24,269 nucleotides of DNA, from contig BFEA01000104.1 in the NCBI GenBank assembly GCA_003427395.1, positions 1,765,200-1,789,468 of the forward strand, written 5' to 3'. The notes under the pieces were generated by a model. It had not been told where the DNA came from, searched no databases, and saw nothing but the letters and a program-made list of their open reading frames with translations. Origin of the DNA: Chara braunii. Its lineage: Eukaryota > Streptophyta > Charophyceae > Charales > Characeae. Shown here in pieces: positions 9,983 through 18,883 of this stretch; the stretch's first letter is position 1; each line of letters starts with the position of its first letter. The position numbers were made by a program, and so were the translations under genes.

Positions 9983-10370
9983 AAGTCAGCTGCTGTCCTT
10001 TTTACTTGTCGATGTTGTTATTGTCATTGTTGTGGATGTTGTTGTTGTTGTTGTTATTGTTGTGTCCCCCTGCCAGTCCTGCTCCACTCAAAAGCGAGCG
10101 CCTCGCTAGAAAACCAGCACCCCGCTCACAAGCCTGCGTCTCACTCACAAGCCAGCGCCTCGCTTGCAAGCCAGGGCCCTGCATCCAAGTCAGCGCTCCA
10201 CTCACAAGCCAGTGTCCCAGTGCCTCACTCACAAGCCAACGCCCCACTCTCAAGCCAGCTCTCCGCTCATAAGCCAACACTCCGCTCACAGGCCAGTGCC
10301 CCGCTCACCAGCTACCGCCCAACCTACAAGCCAGCGCCCTGCTCACCAGCCAACGTGGATGTATGGACTG
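9983..10370 (+). repeat. Right half of the split repeat: (TTG)n plus 19-bp minisatellite
   Basis: A GTT/TTG trinucleotide tract (about 10008-10063) is followed by a minisatellite (about 10085-10360) with a basic unit close to GCCAGCGCCCCGCTCACAA (19 bp), repeated about a dozen times with substitutions and length changes. The same order, trinucleotide tract then related GC-rich units, occurs at 11961-12300. All three plus-strand frames stay open over much of it because of its composition; the low-complexity Ser/Ala/Gln-rich translations are not evidence of a gene. Confidence 0.8.
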
Positions 10371-10528
10371 CGGTTGAGTTTCCGCGCGGCCGTCCCAGGC
10401 CCAAGCGGGGGCGCGCGCGGGACAACAGCCTATATGGCCCTGATAAGAAAAAAAAAATAAAAAAATTTGGGGGGCTGTTTTCTGGATTTGTGAGAAAAGA
10501 AGTTAAATAAATAGAAAAAAAATAAACA
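10371..10528. other. GC-rich then A-rich spacer
   Basis: A GC-rich stretch (about 10380-10425, including GCGCGCGCGGGAC and an imperfect complement GTCCCAGGCCC) passes into an A-rich stretch (10446-10528) leading to the (GATT)n tract. No gene. Confidence 0.5.
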
Positions 10529-10556
10529 TTGATTGATTGATAGTTTTTTTGATTGG

Positions 10557-10597
<41 letters not shown>

Positions 10598-10640
10598 GGG
10601 GGAGGGGTCCTCCCTCCCCTCCCCCTAGCACATGTGCGCA

Positions 10641-10644
<4 letters not shown>
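10529..10644 (+). repeat. (GATT)n tract with GC-rich spacer, copy A
   Basis: GATT units with small interruptions (10529-10596) run into a G/C-rich spacer (TGGGGGAGGGGTCCTCCCTC at about 10597-10616) and then the (AC)n tract. The complement of this spacer, again between an AC/GT tract and an AATC/GATT tract, occurs at 18417-18449, so the three parts form one dispersed composite. Confidence 0.9.
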
Positions 10645-10677
<33 letters not shown>

Positions 10678-10698
10678 ACACACACACACATAGACACC

Positions 10699-10756
<58 letters not shown>
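10645..10756. repeat. (AC)n microsatellite, left of the gap
   Basis: AC dinucleotides with a few interruptions (GAACACACACACACATAGACACCCGCGCG around 10676-10704), ending at the first N. CA/TG tracts this long can adopt Z-DNA. Confidence 0.97.
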
Positions 10757-11182
10757 NNNNNNNNNNNNNNNNNNNNNNNNNNNNNNNNNNNNNNNNNNNN
10801 NNNNNNNNNNNNNNNNNNNNNNNNNNNNNNNNNNNNNNNNNNNNNNNNNNNNNNNNNNNNNNNNNNNNNNNNNNNNNNNNNNNNNNNNNNNNNNNNNNNN
10901 NNNNNNNNNNNNNNNNNNNNNNNNNNNNNNNNNNNNNNNNNNNNNNNNNNNNNNNNNNNNNNNNNNNNNNNNNNNNNNNNNNNNNNNNNNNNNNNNNNNN
11001 NNNNNNNNNNNNNNNNNNNNNNNNNNNNNNNNNNNNNNNNNNNNNNNNNNNNNNNNNNNNNNNNNNNNNNNNNNNNNNNNNNNNNNNNNNNNNNNNNNNN
11101 NNNNNNNNNNNNNNNNNNNNNNNNNNNNNNNNNNNNNNNNNNNNNNNNNNNNNNNNNNNNNNNNNNNNNNNNNNNNNNNNNN
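10757..11182. other. Assembly gap (426 N)
   Basis: A run of N inside the (AC)n tract. Both edges are AC repeats, so the assembly probably failed on the repeat and the true distance is unknown. Any translation through it is meaningless. Confidence 0.99.
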
Positions 11183-11238
<56 letters not shown>

Positions 11239-11262
11239 GAGGACACGCACACACACACACCA
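11183..11262. repeat. (AC)n microsatellite, right of the gap
   Basis: AC dinucleotides to 11237, an interruption (AGAGGACACG), then a short AC tail. Confidence 0.97.
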
Positions 11263-11404
11263 ACCCTAGCCTGACCCCTTTCGTTCTTTATTTGTTTTCA
11301 ATTTTTGCACCTTAATGTTTTTTGAACATCCAATTTCCCGACACAAACCCGAAAAACATTTCTAAAAAAATACAGGACAACTCTGCGACCATGTTTCTCA
11401 TGGT

Positions 11405-11760
11405 AAAAAATGACAAGAAAAAATTCCTGCTTTTCTTTTTATTTTTTTAAAAATAATTTGTTTAAATCGATTTTCGTTTTTTATTTAAAAAAAATCTTAA
11501 ACGAGGTTTGATTCCAAAACAAAAAATATAGGATTGTAGGGTTTTTGCAAGCCCTACAACACACTATATATACGATATATATATATATATATATTACATA
11601 TTACATATTTTCACAAAATTTTCAGCCTTTCAGGGGTATCAAAAAAATATTAAAAAAACAAGTCGCTGACAGGGCCTCATTGGCTACGGCCGCGACCGAC
11701 TTTTTCGGCCGAGGCGGCCGAATTGCCCGCGGCATAGGCCGCGGGTGTCACGTAGCTTGT
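11405..11760 (+). repeat. Inverted-repeat arm L
   Basis: AT-rich outer part (TTTTCGTTTT, runs of A and T), then a hairpin TTGTAGGG(tttttgcaag)CCCTACAA at 11534-11559, a (TA)n stretch at 11574-11595, a GC-rich part, and a palindrome CCCGCGG/CCGCGGG at 11726-11745 followed by GTGTCACGTAG. The reverse complement of 14105-14400 has the same landmarks in the same order: TTTTCGTTTT, GTAGGGTTTTTGAAACCCTAC, GC-rich, a palindrome, then CCGCGGGTGATACATAG. The arms are clearly related but diverged. Confidence 0.6.
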
Positions 11761-11801
11761 AGATAGTGCCACAATCAATACAACCCCGATCATCTCACAC
11801 T

Positions 11802-12310
11802 TTGTTCCATCCACACATTCGAGTTGTTTTCATTGAGGTCGACTACCAATAGTAAAAACGCCAGAACTGCTTCTGCTAGAACCGCTTCTGCAAACGTTTC
11901 ATCCAATATTGTGGCAATGGTTATAGGACGAGTCCAAATACTATTGTTCTCCCTAGCATTTGTTGTTGTTCTTTTTGCTGTCGTCGTCGTTGTTGTTGTT
12001 GTTTTTATTGTTGTTGTTGTTGTGGCCCCCCGACAACACTGCTCCCGCAAGCGCCTCTCCAGCGCTGCACCTGCCAGCACTATTCCCACCTCCTCCTTCC
12101 CTTCGAGCGCCCCGCTCACAAGCAGACCACCCGCCCATAAGCCAGAGCCCCACCCACAAGTCATGTGCAGCCCTGCCAACACGATAGTCAGCCAGCGCCC
12201 CCTCAGAAGCAAGCACTCCGCTCACCACTGTCATGAGTTAGTGCCCCACTCACAAGTCGGTGCCTTTTTCACAAGCTAGTGTTCCGCACAAAAGCCATCG
12301 CCCCACTTCT
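11802..12310 (+). repeat. Unsplit copy of the (TTG)n/minisatellite repeat
   Basis: A head (about 11805-11935, related to 3240-3378) is followed directly by a GTT/GTC-rich trinucleotide tract (11961-12023) and then degenerate GCTCACAAGCC-type units to about 12310. It shows the order expected of the repeat before the LINE split the other copy. Translations are low-complexity and not taken as genes. Confidence 0.7.
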
Positions 12311-13063
12311 TGCCTCACTCCCTTCCAGCGTTGCTCCCTCAAGAACATTAGTCAGCGCCCCTCTCCATGCCTCTTTTCCTTTAGCCAACCTCTTAATGTA
12401 CTTGCAAGGCTGGAAACGTCGAGATAGCCATCTTCTATCGATACCAAGCTGCCAGATCCGAAAGATCGCAGCATTAGCAATGTTAGACAACCAGACTTAT
12501 GTCTACACTATGGGTGACCGCATACTTCTTGGCAACACCATCTTTACAGTCTTAGCCTCTTAGGGGCTCGTTAGACCCTCCTTGGCCGCGTAAATTCCCC
12601 GAGGAAATTATCGTTCCACCTATCCTCTGGGATTAAAAAAAAAAAAAAAGTGAAAACATTTTCTACGAGAATCCTCGGGGCGTCCTAAGGCCACAACAAT
12701 TATGTGGCCTTCCCCAAGGTACCTCCCGAGATCCCTCGGAGGTCAAGGATCCGCAATAATCGGAGAGGTGAGGGCACCCATCGCCTGCAAGAAATTTTCG
12801 TCAGCTGGTCCATTCGAGTACCAACCGGCCACCGCACATACATCTTGGGTCGTCAACGTTCAGATTCCTGGATCCTTATGCCAACGGTTATCGTTGGTGG
12901 TCGGGCGGCCTCCGCAAACGTCTTCAACCAGTGTTCTTCCTCGCAGTGCATGTCGCCAAACAGAAAGGGCTTCAACGGTCGGCAAAATTGAATATTTTAG
13001 TCGACCCACCTTTCGATTCCCCACTGTACTCAGCGACGTAAAACGTTAGAGGGCATTTGTCGG
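12311..13063. other. Intergenic stretch with an A15 run
   Basis: No convincing gene. A frame ending at 12563 closes with MGDRILLGNTIFTVLAS, but nothing in it is recognisable. An A15 run at 12635-12649 after GGGATT may be a decayed retroposon tail. GGCCACA at 12690-12696 and TGTGGCC at 12705-12711 form a short inverted repeat. Confidence 0.4.
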
Positions 13064-13417
13064 ATGTTGCGGTCTGTCATTTCTTACCCTCTTCGTCACC
13101 GTTTGGTGGAGGTGTACCGACGTCGTCTCCGTCGTGTAGTTACTGCCCTTCCTTACGTGTCATTCATGAACGACATCTTTCGAACGGTGTCACTGCTCCT
13201 CCTTATAATCATTTCGTTTGTCCTTCTAGTCATCATCTTCTATGACTGCATCCTCGACAGCCTGTTTGGACGCACAAGCAAGAGGCGTTCTGCGAAGAAG
13301 GGCGTCATCATGGACAGACGGCAGACGAAGTCTGCGAAGAGCACGTGTTCAGTGGACCACTCCACGAGCCACCGCGCAGGCCATGTCCGGGCAGAGCGAG
13401 GGCGTACGACCCATTAG
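13064..13417 (+). CDS. Hypothetical small protein with one hydrophobic helix
   Basis: A 117-codon frame starting at ATG 13064. Residues about 1-30 are arginine-rich (HRLVEVYRRRLRRVV), residues about 42-64 form a continuous hydrophobic stretch long enough for one membrane span (LLLLIIISFVLLVIIFY), and the C-terminal half is basic and Ser/Thr-rich. I recognise no family. The reason to take it seriously is that a degenerate second copy lies 361 bp downstream in the same relative frame and keeps the same pattern. No upstream promoter or splice signal was identified. It may instead be a fragment of a transposon-encoded protein or a chance frame. Confidence 0.3.
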   Translation: MLRSVISYPLRHRLVEVYRRRLRRVVTALPYVSFMNDIFRTVSLLLLIIISFVLLVIIFYDCILDSLFGRTSKRRSAKKGVIMDRRQTKSAKSTCSVDHSTSHRAGHVRAERGRTTH

Positions 13418-13457
13418 AGTGCGTGTATCATAGGTGTCCTCTACCGTCTTCTCCCTT

Positions 13458-13615
13458 CACCGCCGTTCGGTGGACCGTCACTATCGTCATGGAGTGACGG
13501 CCCTGTTGTACGTGTTGTTGATGGCCAACCTCTATTGAAGGTTGCCACTGTTGGTCCTATTCGCAATTTTGTTTGTGGTGGTCCTCTTGTTCCACGTGTG
13601 CATCGCCTATCCTTG
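13458..13615 (+). pseudogene. Degenerate second copy of the hydrophobic-helix frame
   Basis: Translating from the CAC at 13458 gives HRRSVDRHYRHGVTALLYV, then LLMANLY, a TGA stop (13536-13538), and RLPLLVLFAILFVVVLLF ending in HVCI. The first copy (from 13097) gives VTALPYVSFMNDIFRTVSLL and then a similar hydrophobic run ending in DCI. Conserved positions include VTAL, YV, M, R, the hydrophobic run and CI. It ends at a second stop at 13613-13615. Together with the first copy this is a tandem duplication of about 361 bp. Confidence 0.45.
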
Positions 13616-14104
13616 ATAGTTGACCTCTATCGAAGGCCTCCAACAGAGAAGACCAGGGATCGACACTGATTGCGGTCGACATCGACATCGTCAACGTGTC
13701 CCACGAGCGTCCGTCCACACTGGATGCAATTGCCATCCCGTGAAAGACACGTGGCGACATACGCAACTTCTCCTAGAAGTAATCCTCCGTCGCATCATCG
13801 CATTGCTGGAGATCCGCCCAAGCCCCCCCCGTCGTCCTTTTCATCCACCACCTCGGCATCGCTCGTGGAAGAACATTGCAACCAATGGCGCAGAAAACCT
13901 GAACTACAGCCGCTGACCTCAGTGATGGCCACGGTATTCAGCCCTTCAATCGGGACTTGATGAAGCGTCTTCCTCCTCCATGCGTGGATCCCGCCCAATG
14001 TCGTCTCCTGCTGATAACGAAAGAGCACAGTCGTCACGACTACCACCACGACTATCTTCTCGATCGAAGTCAACTTCACACATCCATCGTCGCTGCTGCC
14101 CTCC
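13616..14104. other. Intergenic stretch, no gene recognised
   Basis: Frames of about 100 codons exist on both strands (for example 13620-13916 plus and 13795-14118 minus) but have no motif. This lies inside the pair of inverted arms. Confidence 0.4.
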
Positions 14105-14400
14105 ATCCTATGTATCACCCGCGGTCATGACCGCAGACTTTTAGGTCGTATGGCATTACGGCCATGATCATGCCCACCGGGGCCAACCGCTGAGGCCAAG
14201 TGTGGTCGGAAAACCCCGACATTTTTAATTCCTAGGATAATAGGCCACAAAAAGAAAAACAAAATGGGGTTGTAGGGTTTCAAAAACCCTACCTCCCTAT
14301 AATTATTTTTATTTTTTTTGATGTCCTTAATGATTTAAAAAAATTGAAAACGAAAAAATGAAGTATTAAAATCAAAAGAAACAATAAAAAAGGAGGGAAC
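14105..14400 (-). repeat. Inverted-repeat arm R
   Basis: Reverse-complement relative of 11405-11760. It carries the palindrome GCGGTCATGACCGC (14121-14134), a GC-rich part, a near-perfect hairpin GTAGGGTTT(caa)AAACCCTAC (14272-14292) and an AT-rich outer part with AAAACGAAAA. Each arm keeps its own hairpin although the primary sequence has diverged. Confidence 0.6.
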
Positions 14401-14591
14401 TTTTTTTTTTTTCATTTTTTTCTGATTGCCGGTGGGATAGTCATGGTGCACATGATTCTTTGATTGTTTTTTTTTTTCCTACATATGCAAAAAAAAAAAA
14501 AAAAAAAAAAAAAAGACATAAAAAAAAAAAAAAAAAAAGTTTTTTTTTTTCTTTTTTCCTTTTTTTTTTCGTTTTCGATAGACAAACAAAC
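14401..14591. repeat. Homopolymeric A and T tracts
   Basis: Several long runs, including about 25 A near 14490-14514, a second A run near 14521-14538, and T runs at 14401-14412, 14466-14477 and 14540-14569. Adjacent A and T runs could fold back on each other. No gene. Confidence 0.9.
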
Positions 14592-14643
14592 TGATTGATT
14601 GATTGGTTGATTGATTGATTAGAATTAAAAAAAATGAATGCGC

Positions 14644-14674
<31 letters not shown>

Positions 14675-14812
14675 CGTGCGCGGGTGTGTGTGGGTGTGTG
14701 TGTGGGTGGGTGTGGGTGTGTGTGGGTGTGTGTGCGTGTGTGTTGGTGTGTATGTGTGTGTGCGTGTGTGTGTGCACGGGTGTCGTTGTGTGTGTGTGTG
14801 TCGATGTGTATG
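14592..14812 (+). repeat. (GATT)n then (GT)n compound microsatellite, copy B
   Basis: GATT units (14592-14620), a short A-rich linker, and a GT tract with many interruptions (14648-14812). The GC-rich spacer of copies A and C is absent and the relative orientation of the two tracts differs from copy A. Confidence 0.9.
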
Positions 14813-15074
14813 AACACATATTACAGGCTCCTTGGTACATAACGCATATGTACACCAAATCATTGTCACATCACAGGATAATCCTCTCGAAAGACCCATT
14901 ACATTCATCATCCTATACACTAGATTTTATGCGGTTACACCGGAAGCTGAGTAACTATGCTCTTTCTATAAAGTTCATACAGGAAGTGATGAGTGGGTAC
15001 AGACAACGGATAAGGGGAGGAAGAGGAATAAGAATACGAAGGGGAGGACAGGGAGAAGTACGAAGAGACACGGA

Positions 15075-15076
<2 letters not shown>
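14813..15076. other. Spacer, nothing recognised
   Basis: Short mixed-composition DNA between microsatellites; no gene or RNA seen. Confidence 0.4.
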
Positions 15077-15105
<29 letters not shown>

Positions 15106-15170
15106 AAGAAGAAGAAGAAGAAGAAGAAGAAGAAGAAAAAGAAGAAGATGAAGACAAAGACGAAGAAGAA
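15077..15170 (+). repeat. (AAG)n trinucleotide tract
   Basis: Pure AAG/GAA units for about 60 bases, then degenerate units. It gives polylysine in one plus frame and polyserine on the minus strand; both are composition artefacts. Confidence 0.95.
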
Positions 15171-15848
15171 GACTTCGACGTCAATGACAACGACGAAGAA
15201 GAGGTCAAATATGAGAATGCGAACGAAAAGAAGAGAAGAGTGAGCATCTTGAGACTAAGATTCATGGAGGACGATCGCATATACTCCTCATCATGATTTA
15301 GAACACTGAAAATAAGACTCTGCACACACTCATTATTATCAATAAAGTCTCGGAAGTGCTCCAATCGTCATACCCTTCATCAGACAACACTCCGCGAAAA
15401 ACAATTCCCTCAACGTAGTATAATTTCCCAAGGCGAATCACACACTCGAATATAGCAGGATTCTCATACCTCAACCATCCTCAAACACAAGTCGTGGACT
15501 CACGATCGTCTACAGAGTTGAGCTACCCTACCCCTTTTTAACAAGATCCTCATGCCTCGATTCTACTTACACGGATGTAGCAGTCCCTCGATCGTACCCA
15601 GTGCTGGGGTACATATCTCTCTACATGAAAAACACACAGTGCTGTGGTAACCGAAGCTTTACAAGAAGCACTCTTTGAGAGAGAAGGTAAGTAATATAGC
15701 ACCCGATGACCAAATAATACACAAAATTTCACGTTCATTGGTCATATCCGTGTATCAGGGGTCAATGCCGAAAACAGTCTCTCTGCTCATCCGAATATAT
15801 ACAGTAACAACGTTGACTAGATGCCCTACCTTCACGATCGACCACTCC
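15171..15848. other. Non-coding stretch with a weak tRNA-like trace
   Basis: No convincing gene. On the minus strand, about 15463-15533 reads GGGTAGCTCAACTCTGTAGA, then a GTCCACGAC block and TGTTTGAGGATGG, loosely matching A-box and B-box spacing, but the arms do not pair well. A small perfect hairpin GTACCC/GGGTAC lies at about 15594-15612. Confidence 0.3.
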
Positions 15849-16229
15849 GAAGGAAAGAAGAAGAAGGAGAAGAAGAAGAAGAAGAGGAGGAAGAAGAAGA
15901 GGAAGAAGGAGAAGAAGATGCTGAAAAAAAAAGGGAAGAAGAAAAAGAAGAAGAACAAGAAGAAGATGAAGAAGGAGGAGGAGAAGAAGAAGAAGAAGAA
16001 GAAGAAGAAGGAGACGAAGAAGAAGAAGAAAGAAGAAGAAGCAGAAGAAGAAGAAGAAGAAGAAGAAGAAGAAGAAGAAGGAGACGAAGAAGAAGAAGAA
16101 AGAAGAAGAAGAAGAAGAAGAAGAAGAAGAAGCAAAAGAAGAAGAAGAAGAAGAAGAAGAAGAAGGAAGAGGAGGAGGAAGAAGGAGAAAAAGAAGAAGG
16201 GGAGGAGGAGGAAGACGAAGACGAGGAGG
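15849..16229 (+). repeat. Polypurine (GAA/GAG)n tract of about 380 bp
   Basis: Almost pure purine strand with only about a dozen pyrimidines. Within it, GAGACGAAGAAGAAGAAGAA starts at both 16011 and 16081, a 70-bp higher-order repeat. A mirror-symmetric purine tract of this length can form intramolecular triplex DNA. Long frames on both strands (poly Glu/Lys/Arg or Ser/Leu/Phe) follow from composition only. Confidence 0.95.
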
Positions 16230-17091
16230 TCTAGGAAATGATACATGCCTACTTATTTCAATGAAAGTAGGGAGCGGACCCAATCAACCACAGTTTCTCC
16301 CGTGCGCAATCGTCTTCACCGACCAAAAGTCACGAAAATACTCTCAATGTATAGAGACTATTGAAGGGCACATTCGGACTACCACTCAACAGACCCACAG
16401 AGTATCTCGCAAGCAGAATGTCTCGTCATAATCTATACTGTTGTGGGCGCTCTAAATAACTTTATAGACAGAGCTTATTCACGCATACACGCCCCACTCC
16501 TTCATAGTTACCACTCCTATCGTACTCAGGAAAACCTCACTCCCTTGCATCGGGGCTCGAGAAGAGCTAAGAAATAACCACTCGATGAACCAATCAACAA
16601 ATCCCTATCCGACATTAGCATAACTTGAAATCCTATATTTACGTGATATAGATTCTCGGGTCACTAGGAACAGCCCGACCCCACTTTTGACGTCACATAG
16701 TCTCATGGTCGGTGCGTGTTAACACAGTCATGCAGATCACGATCCTCATCAACGCTGCTTGAGATAGGAGATCCTCTCATCAAAAAGCATAGCCTCACCA
16801 CACAACAATCATAATCACAAATTTAAACCACTTCCCTCAATCCCAACGAATCACCCCGCATGCAACATTTAAAACATGCAACAGCCAAAATAATTCAATG
16901 GGCAACAGGCAACACAGTGATGAGAAATCGCAAGATTCAGAGTTAACCTATCACAGCGAAAGATTACTTGGTTCTCATTTGTCCTCTTATTGCAATCACC
17001 ATTGTACCACACAGAGGGTAGGTGAGAAAAAGTATAGTCAGATCCGGCTAGGGTAGTGACAATCATCCCTTAAACATGTTTTTCGCTAATC
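16230..17091. other. Intergenic stretch, nothing recognised
   Basis: About 860 bp of A/C-rich DNA on the plus strand. I see no coding frame above background, no tRNA, no tandem repeat and no clear transposon end. Confidence 0.45.
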
Positions 17092-17400
17092 TTGTCACAG
17101 ATTAGCTCGTCAGAGGTGTCCGATATTTGGACAGCACAGCATGTGACTAAACTTCAACTAAAAAGATGTATGAGAACCCATCCTAGGATAGATCGAAATA
17201 AGATAGAGGAGACAGTTGACGGAGATACCACGAACGAAAGGGAGATAGATAGGAGGATAGTGAAAGAAGATGAAGAAGAGCTTGAGAAGAAGAAGGGAGG
17301 GGGTGGAGGGGGAGGAGGTGGAGGTGGAGAGTTCAAGCAGCTGGGGCGATCACATCACCTCCGGTTTGGATGCATGGTCGGCGACTCCATCTTCCGATAG
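17092..17400 (+). CDS. Doubtful 102-codon frame with an acidic part and Gly run
   Basis: The frame runs from ATG 17092 to TAG. It has a charged middle (EIDRRIVKEDEEELEKKK) and an eleven-glycine run created by the G-rich tract at 17295-17329. No domain is recognisable and no promoter or homologous copy supports it. It may be a chance frame. Confidence 0.15.
   Translation: MSQISSSEVSDIWTAQHVTKLQLKRCMRTHPRIDRNKIEETVDGDTTNEREIDRRIVKEDEEELEKKKGGGGGGGGGGGEFKQLGRSHHLRFGCMVGDSIFR
17295..17329 (+). repeat. G-rich tract with quadruplex potential
   Basis: GGGAGGGGGTGGAGGGGGAG followed by further GG(A/T)GG units. Enough G runs are present for an intrastrand G-quadruplex. Confidence 0.7.
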
Positions 17401-18150
17401 ATGCAAATGAAGCATCTCTTCAAAACTGAGGGCTGCGTCCATGATGAGGTCACAGGATCCTCTTTGGACCAAATGCTATCGCGAGCACAGGGGTAAGCTC
17501 AACGGAAGCTCCCACAGGAAGCAAGGAGCATGTGATCGCGATCCTTGCGGAAAGAGCTATGGAAACCCTTGGGAATGACGCAAAGAGGGAGGAAGATAGC
17601 TCACACCCGATAGTAGCAGAAACGACGAGTAACGCATGCTTCATACGCGTCATAGAGGTACGGACAGAATGCGTGTGAATCGACTGTGTCGATCGCGACT
17701 ATACCGGCGAGCATCTGAAAGTCGAGACACGCACTGGTATAGGCGCGCTTGGCACACCCGAGAAAGAGGATTAGTCTTAAACTAATTTTTCTCTTAAATA
17801 CCACTTTTCCTAATGGTTTCCGTAGTAGGGCCGAAGGGTCAGGGTATATCTTAGCAGGTCCAGCGCCATTTGTGGGCCAAAAAAAATAGGAAGAGGCTAC
17901 CGATAATTATAAGTCAGATGACTAATGCACTATTCGACCAGGGATTCGTGTTGAGGTGATCAGATAGACCAGGGGGGGATTTCTTTCATTCGTAATTTAT
18001 TTATCTTTTTCTTAAAAAAATTATCTTAAAAACTCTTTATTTATCAGGTACTTATTAAAATTCTAAAAATTGCCTCATACGTGTTCGCAGCTTAGGTGAA
18101 GCGTACGAACCTCGACATTATTATAGGAGTTCCATACTGAAAGGTTTTCT
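17401..18150. other. Intergenic stretch with one short open frame
   Basis: A plus-strand frame without an ATG runs from about 17443 to 17672 and reads like ordinary protein (EHVIAILAERAMETLGNDAK), so it could be an exon remnant, but I cannot identify it and no splice sites stand out. The rest, from about 17980, is AT-rich and without features. Confidence 0.25.
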
Positions 18151-18221
18151 TATATATATATATATCCATATACATATATATATATATATAAATATTTATA
18201 TATATATATATATACATATAT
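18151..18221. repeat. (TA)n microsatellite
   Basis: Imperfect TA dinucleotides with ATATCC, TACATA and AAATATTT interruptions. Confidence 0.95.
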
Positions 18222-18262
18222 CGGAGTCTTGATTCTGTTGTCAAAGGCCAATGAGGACTGTA

Positions 18263-18498
18263 TGTGAGTGTGTGTGTGTGTGTGTATGTGTGTGTGTGCT
18301 CGCGTGTGTGTGTGTGTGTGGACGCGCATGCACGTGTGTGTGTGGACGCGCGCGCATGTGTGTGTGTGAACGCGCGCGCGTGTGTGTGTGTGGACGCACG
18401 TGTGTGTGTGTGTGTGTCGGGGGGAGAGGAGGGAGGACCCCTCCCCCAACAATCAATCAATCAATCAATTAATCAATCAATCAATCAACCAATCAACC
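18263..18498 (-). repeat. (GT)n, GC-rich spacer, (AATC)n compound microsatellite, copy C
   Basis: Interrupted GT tract (18263-18416), a spacer with GAGGAGGGAGGACCCCTCCC (18425-18444), then AATC units (18450-18498). Its reverse complement has the order (GATT)n, GC-rich spacer, (AC)n of copy A at 10529-10756. Confidence 0.9.
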
Positions 18499-18883
18499 CA
18501 GTGGGCCGGTGGACTGGAAAGTGCCCCCTCCCAGTGGGCCGGACAGTGGTTCCGGGGGGGGGTCACTTGGAAGCGGAGGGGATGGGGGTGGCGGCGCAGG
18601 GGGTGGCAAAGGAATCCCGCCTATGGGGGAGAGAGGGTCTCACGACCGCAACACGACACCGGGAGGCAGCGCCGGGGTGGCNGGTTTCGCCGTCGACCGG
18701 ACTCCGTCGACAGGCACCCGGCCCAAGCATACGACACACTCNGCCGACCCCCCGACTTCGTCCGTGGGCTCAGCGAGGGACACGTTGGCAGCCTTGGTTG
18801 CTCTGGGCAGTCGCTCGGCCGGAAAACCGAAGTCCGCCAAGATCCGAACTACGTAGGGTGAGGAGCCGCCAAAGCGGTCCGGA
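18499..18883 (+). other. Possible upstream coding region of the Ulp1-type gene, ended by a TAG
   Basis: From about 18501 to 18853 the frame used by the exon at 18884 is also open, apart from a single TAG at 18854-18856. The translation is Gly/Ser-rich and low in complexity near the start. Single N bases lie at 18682 and 18742, so base calls here are unsure. It could be a 5' exon, 5' UTR, or coding sequence broken by one substitution. Confidence 0.35.

Noticed and set aside
9977-10510. Ser/Ala/Gln-rich 177-codon frame that looks like a repetitive protein
   Set aside because: All three plus frames and one minus frame are open over the same 19-bp minisatellite. The repeat length is not a multiple of three and unit lengths vary, so there is no selection for a frame.
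10324-11315. Long frames on both strands reading Val-Cys or Thr-His repeats across the Ns
   Set aside because: They are translations of (AC)n and gap bases; no gene.
11707-11719. GGCCGAGGCGGCC, identical to an SfiI-type sequence used in cDNA cloning adapters
   Set aside because: It lies in a GC-rich, palindrome-rich genomic repeat arm with no neighbouring adapter, vector or poly(T) sequence. A chance match in GGCC-rich DNA is more likely than contamination.
14272-14292. AAACCCTA resembling a plant telomere repeat or telo-box
   Set aside because: Only one unit is present and it is the arm of a hairpin; there is no tandem TTTAGGG array.
15675-16283. Long Lys/Glu/Arg-rich frames on the plus strand and Ser/Leu/Phe-rich frames on the minus strand
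   Set aside because: They arise because GAA/GAG repeats contain no stop in most frames. There is no domain outside the repeat.
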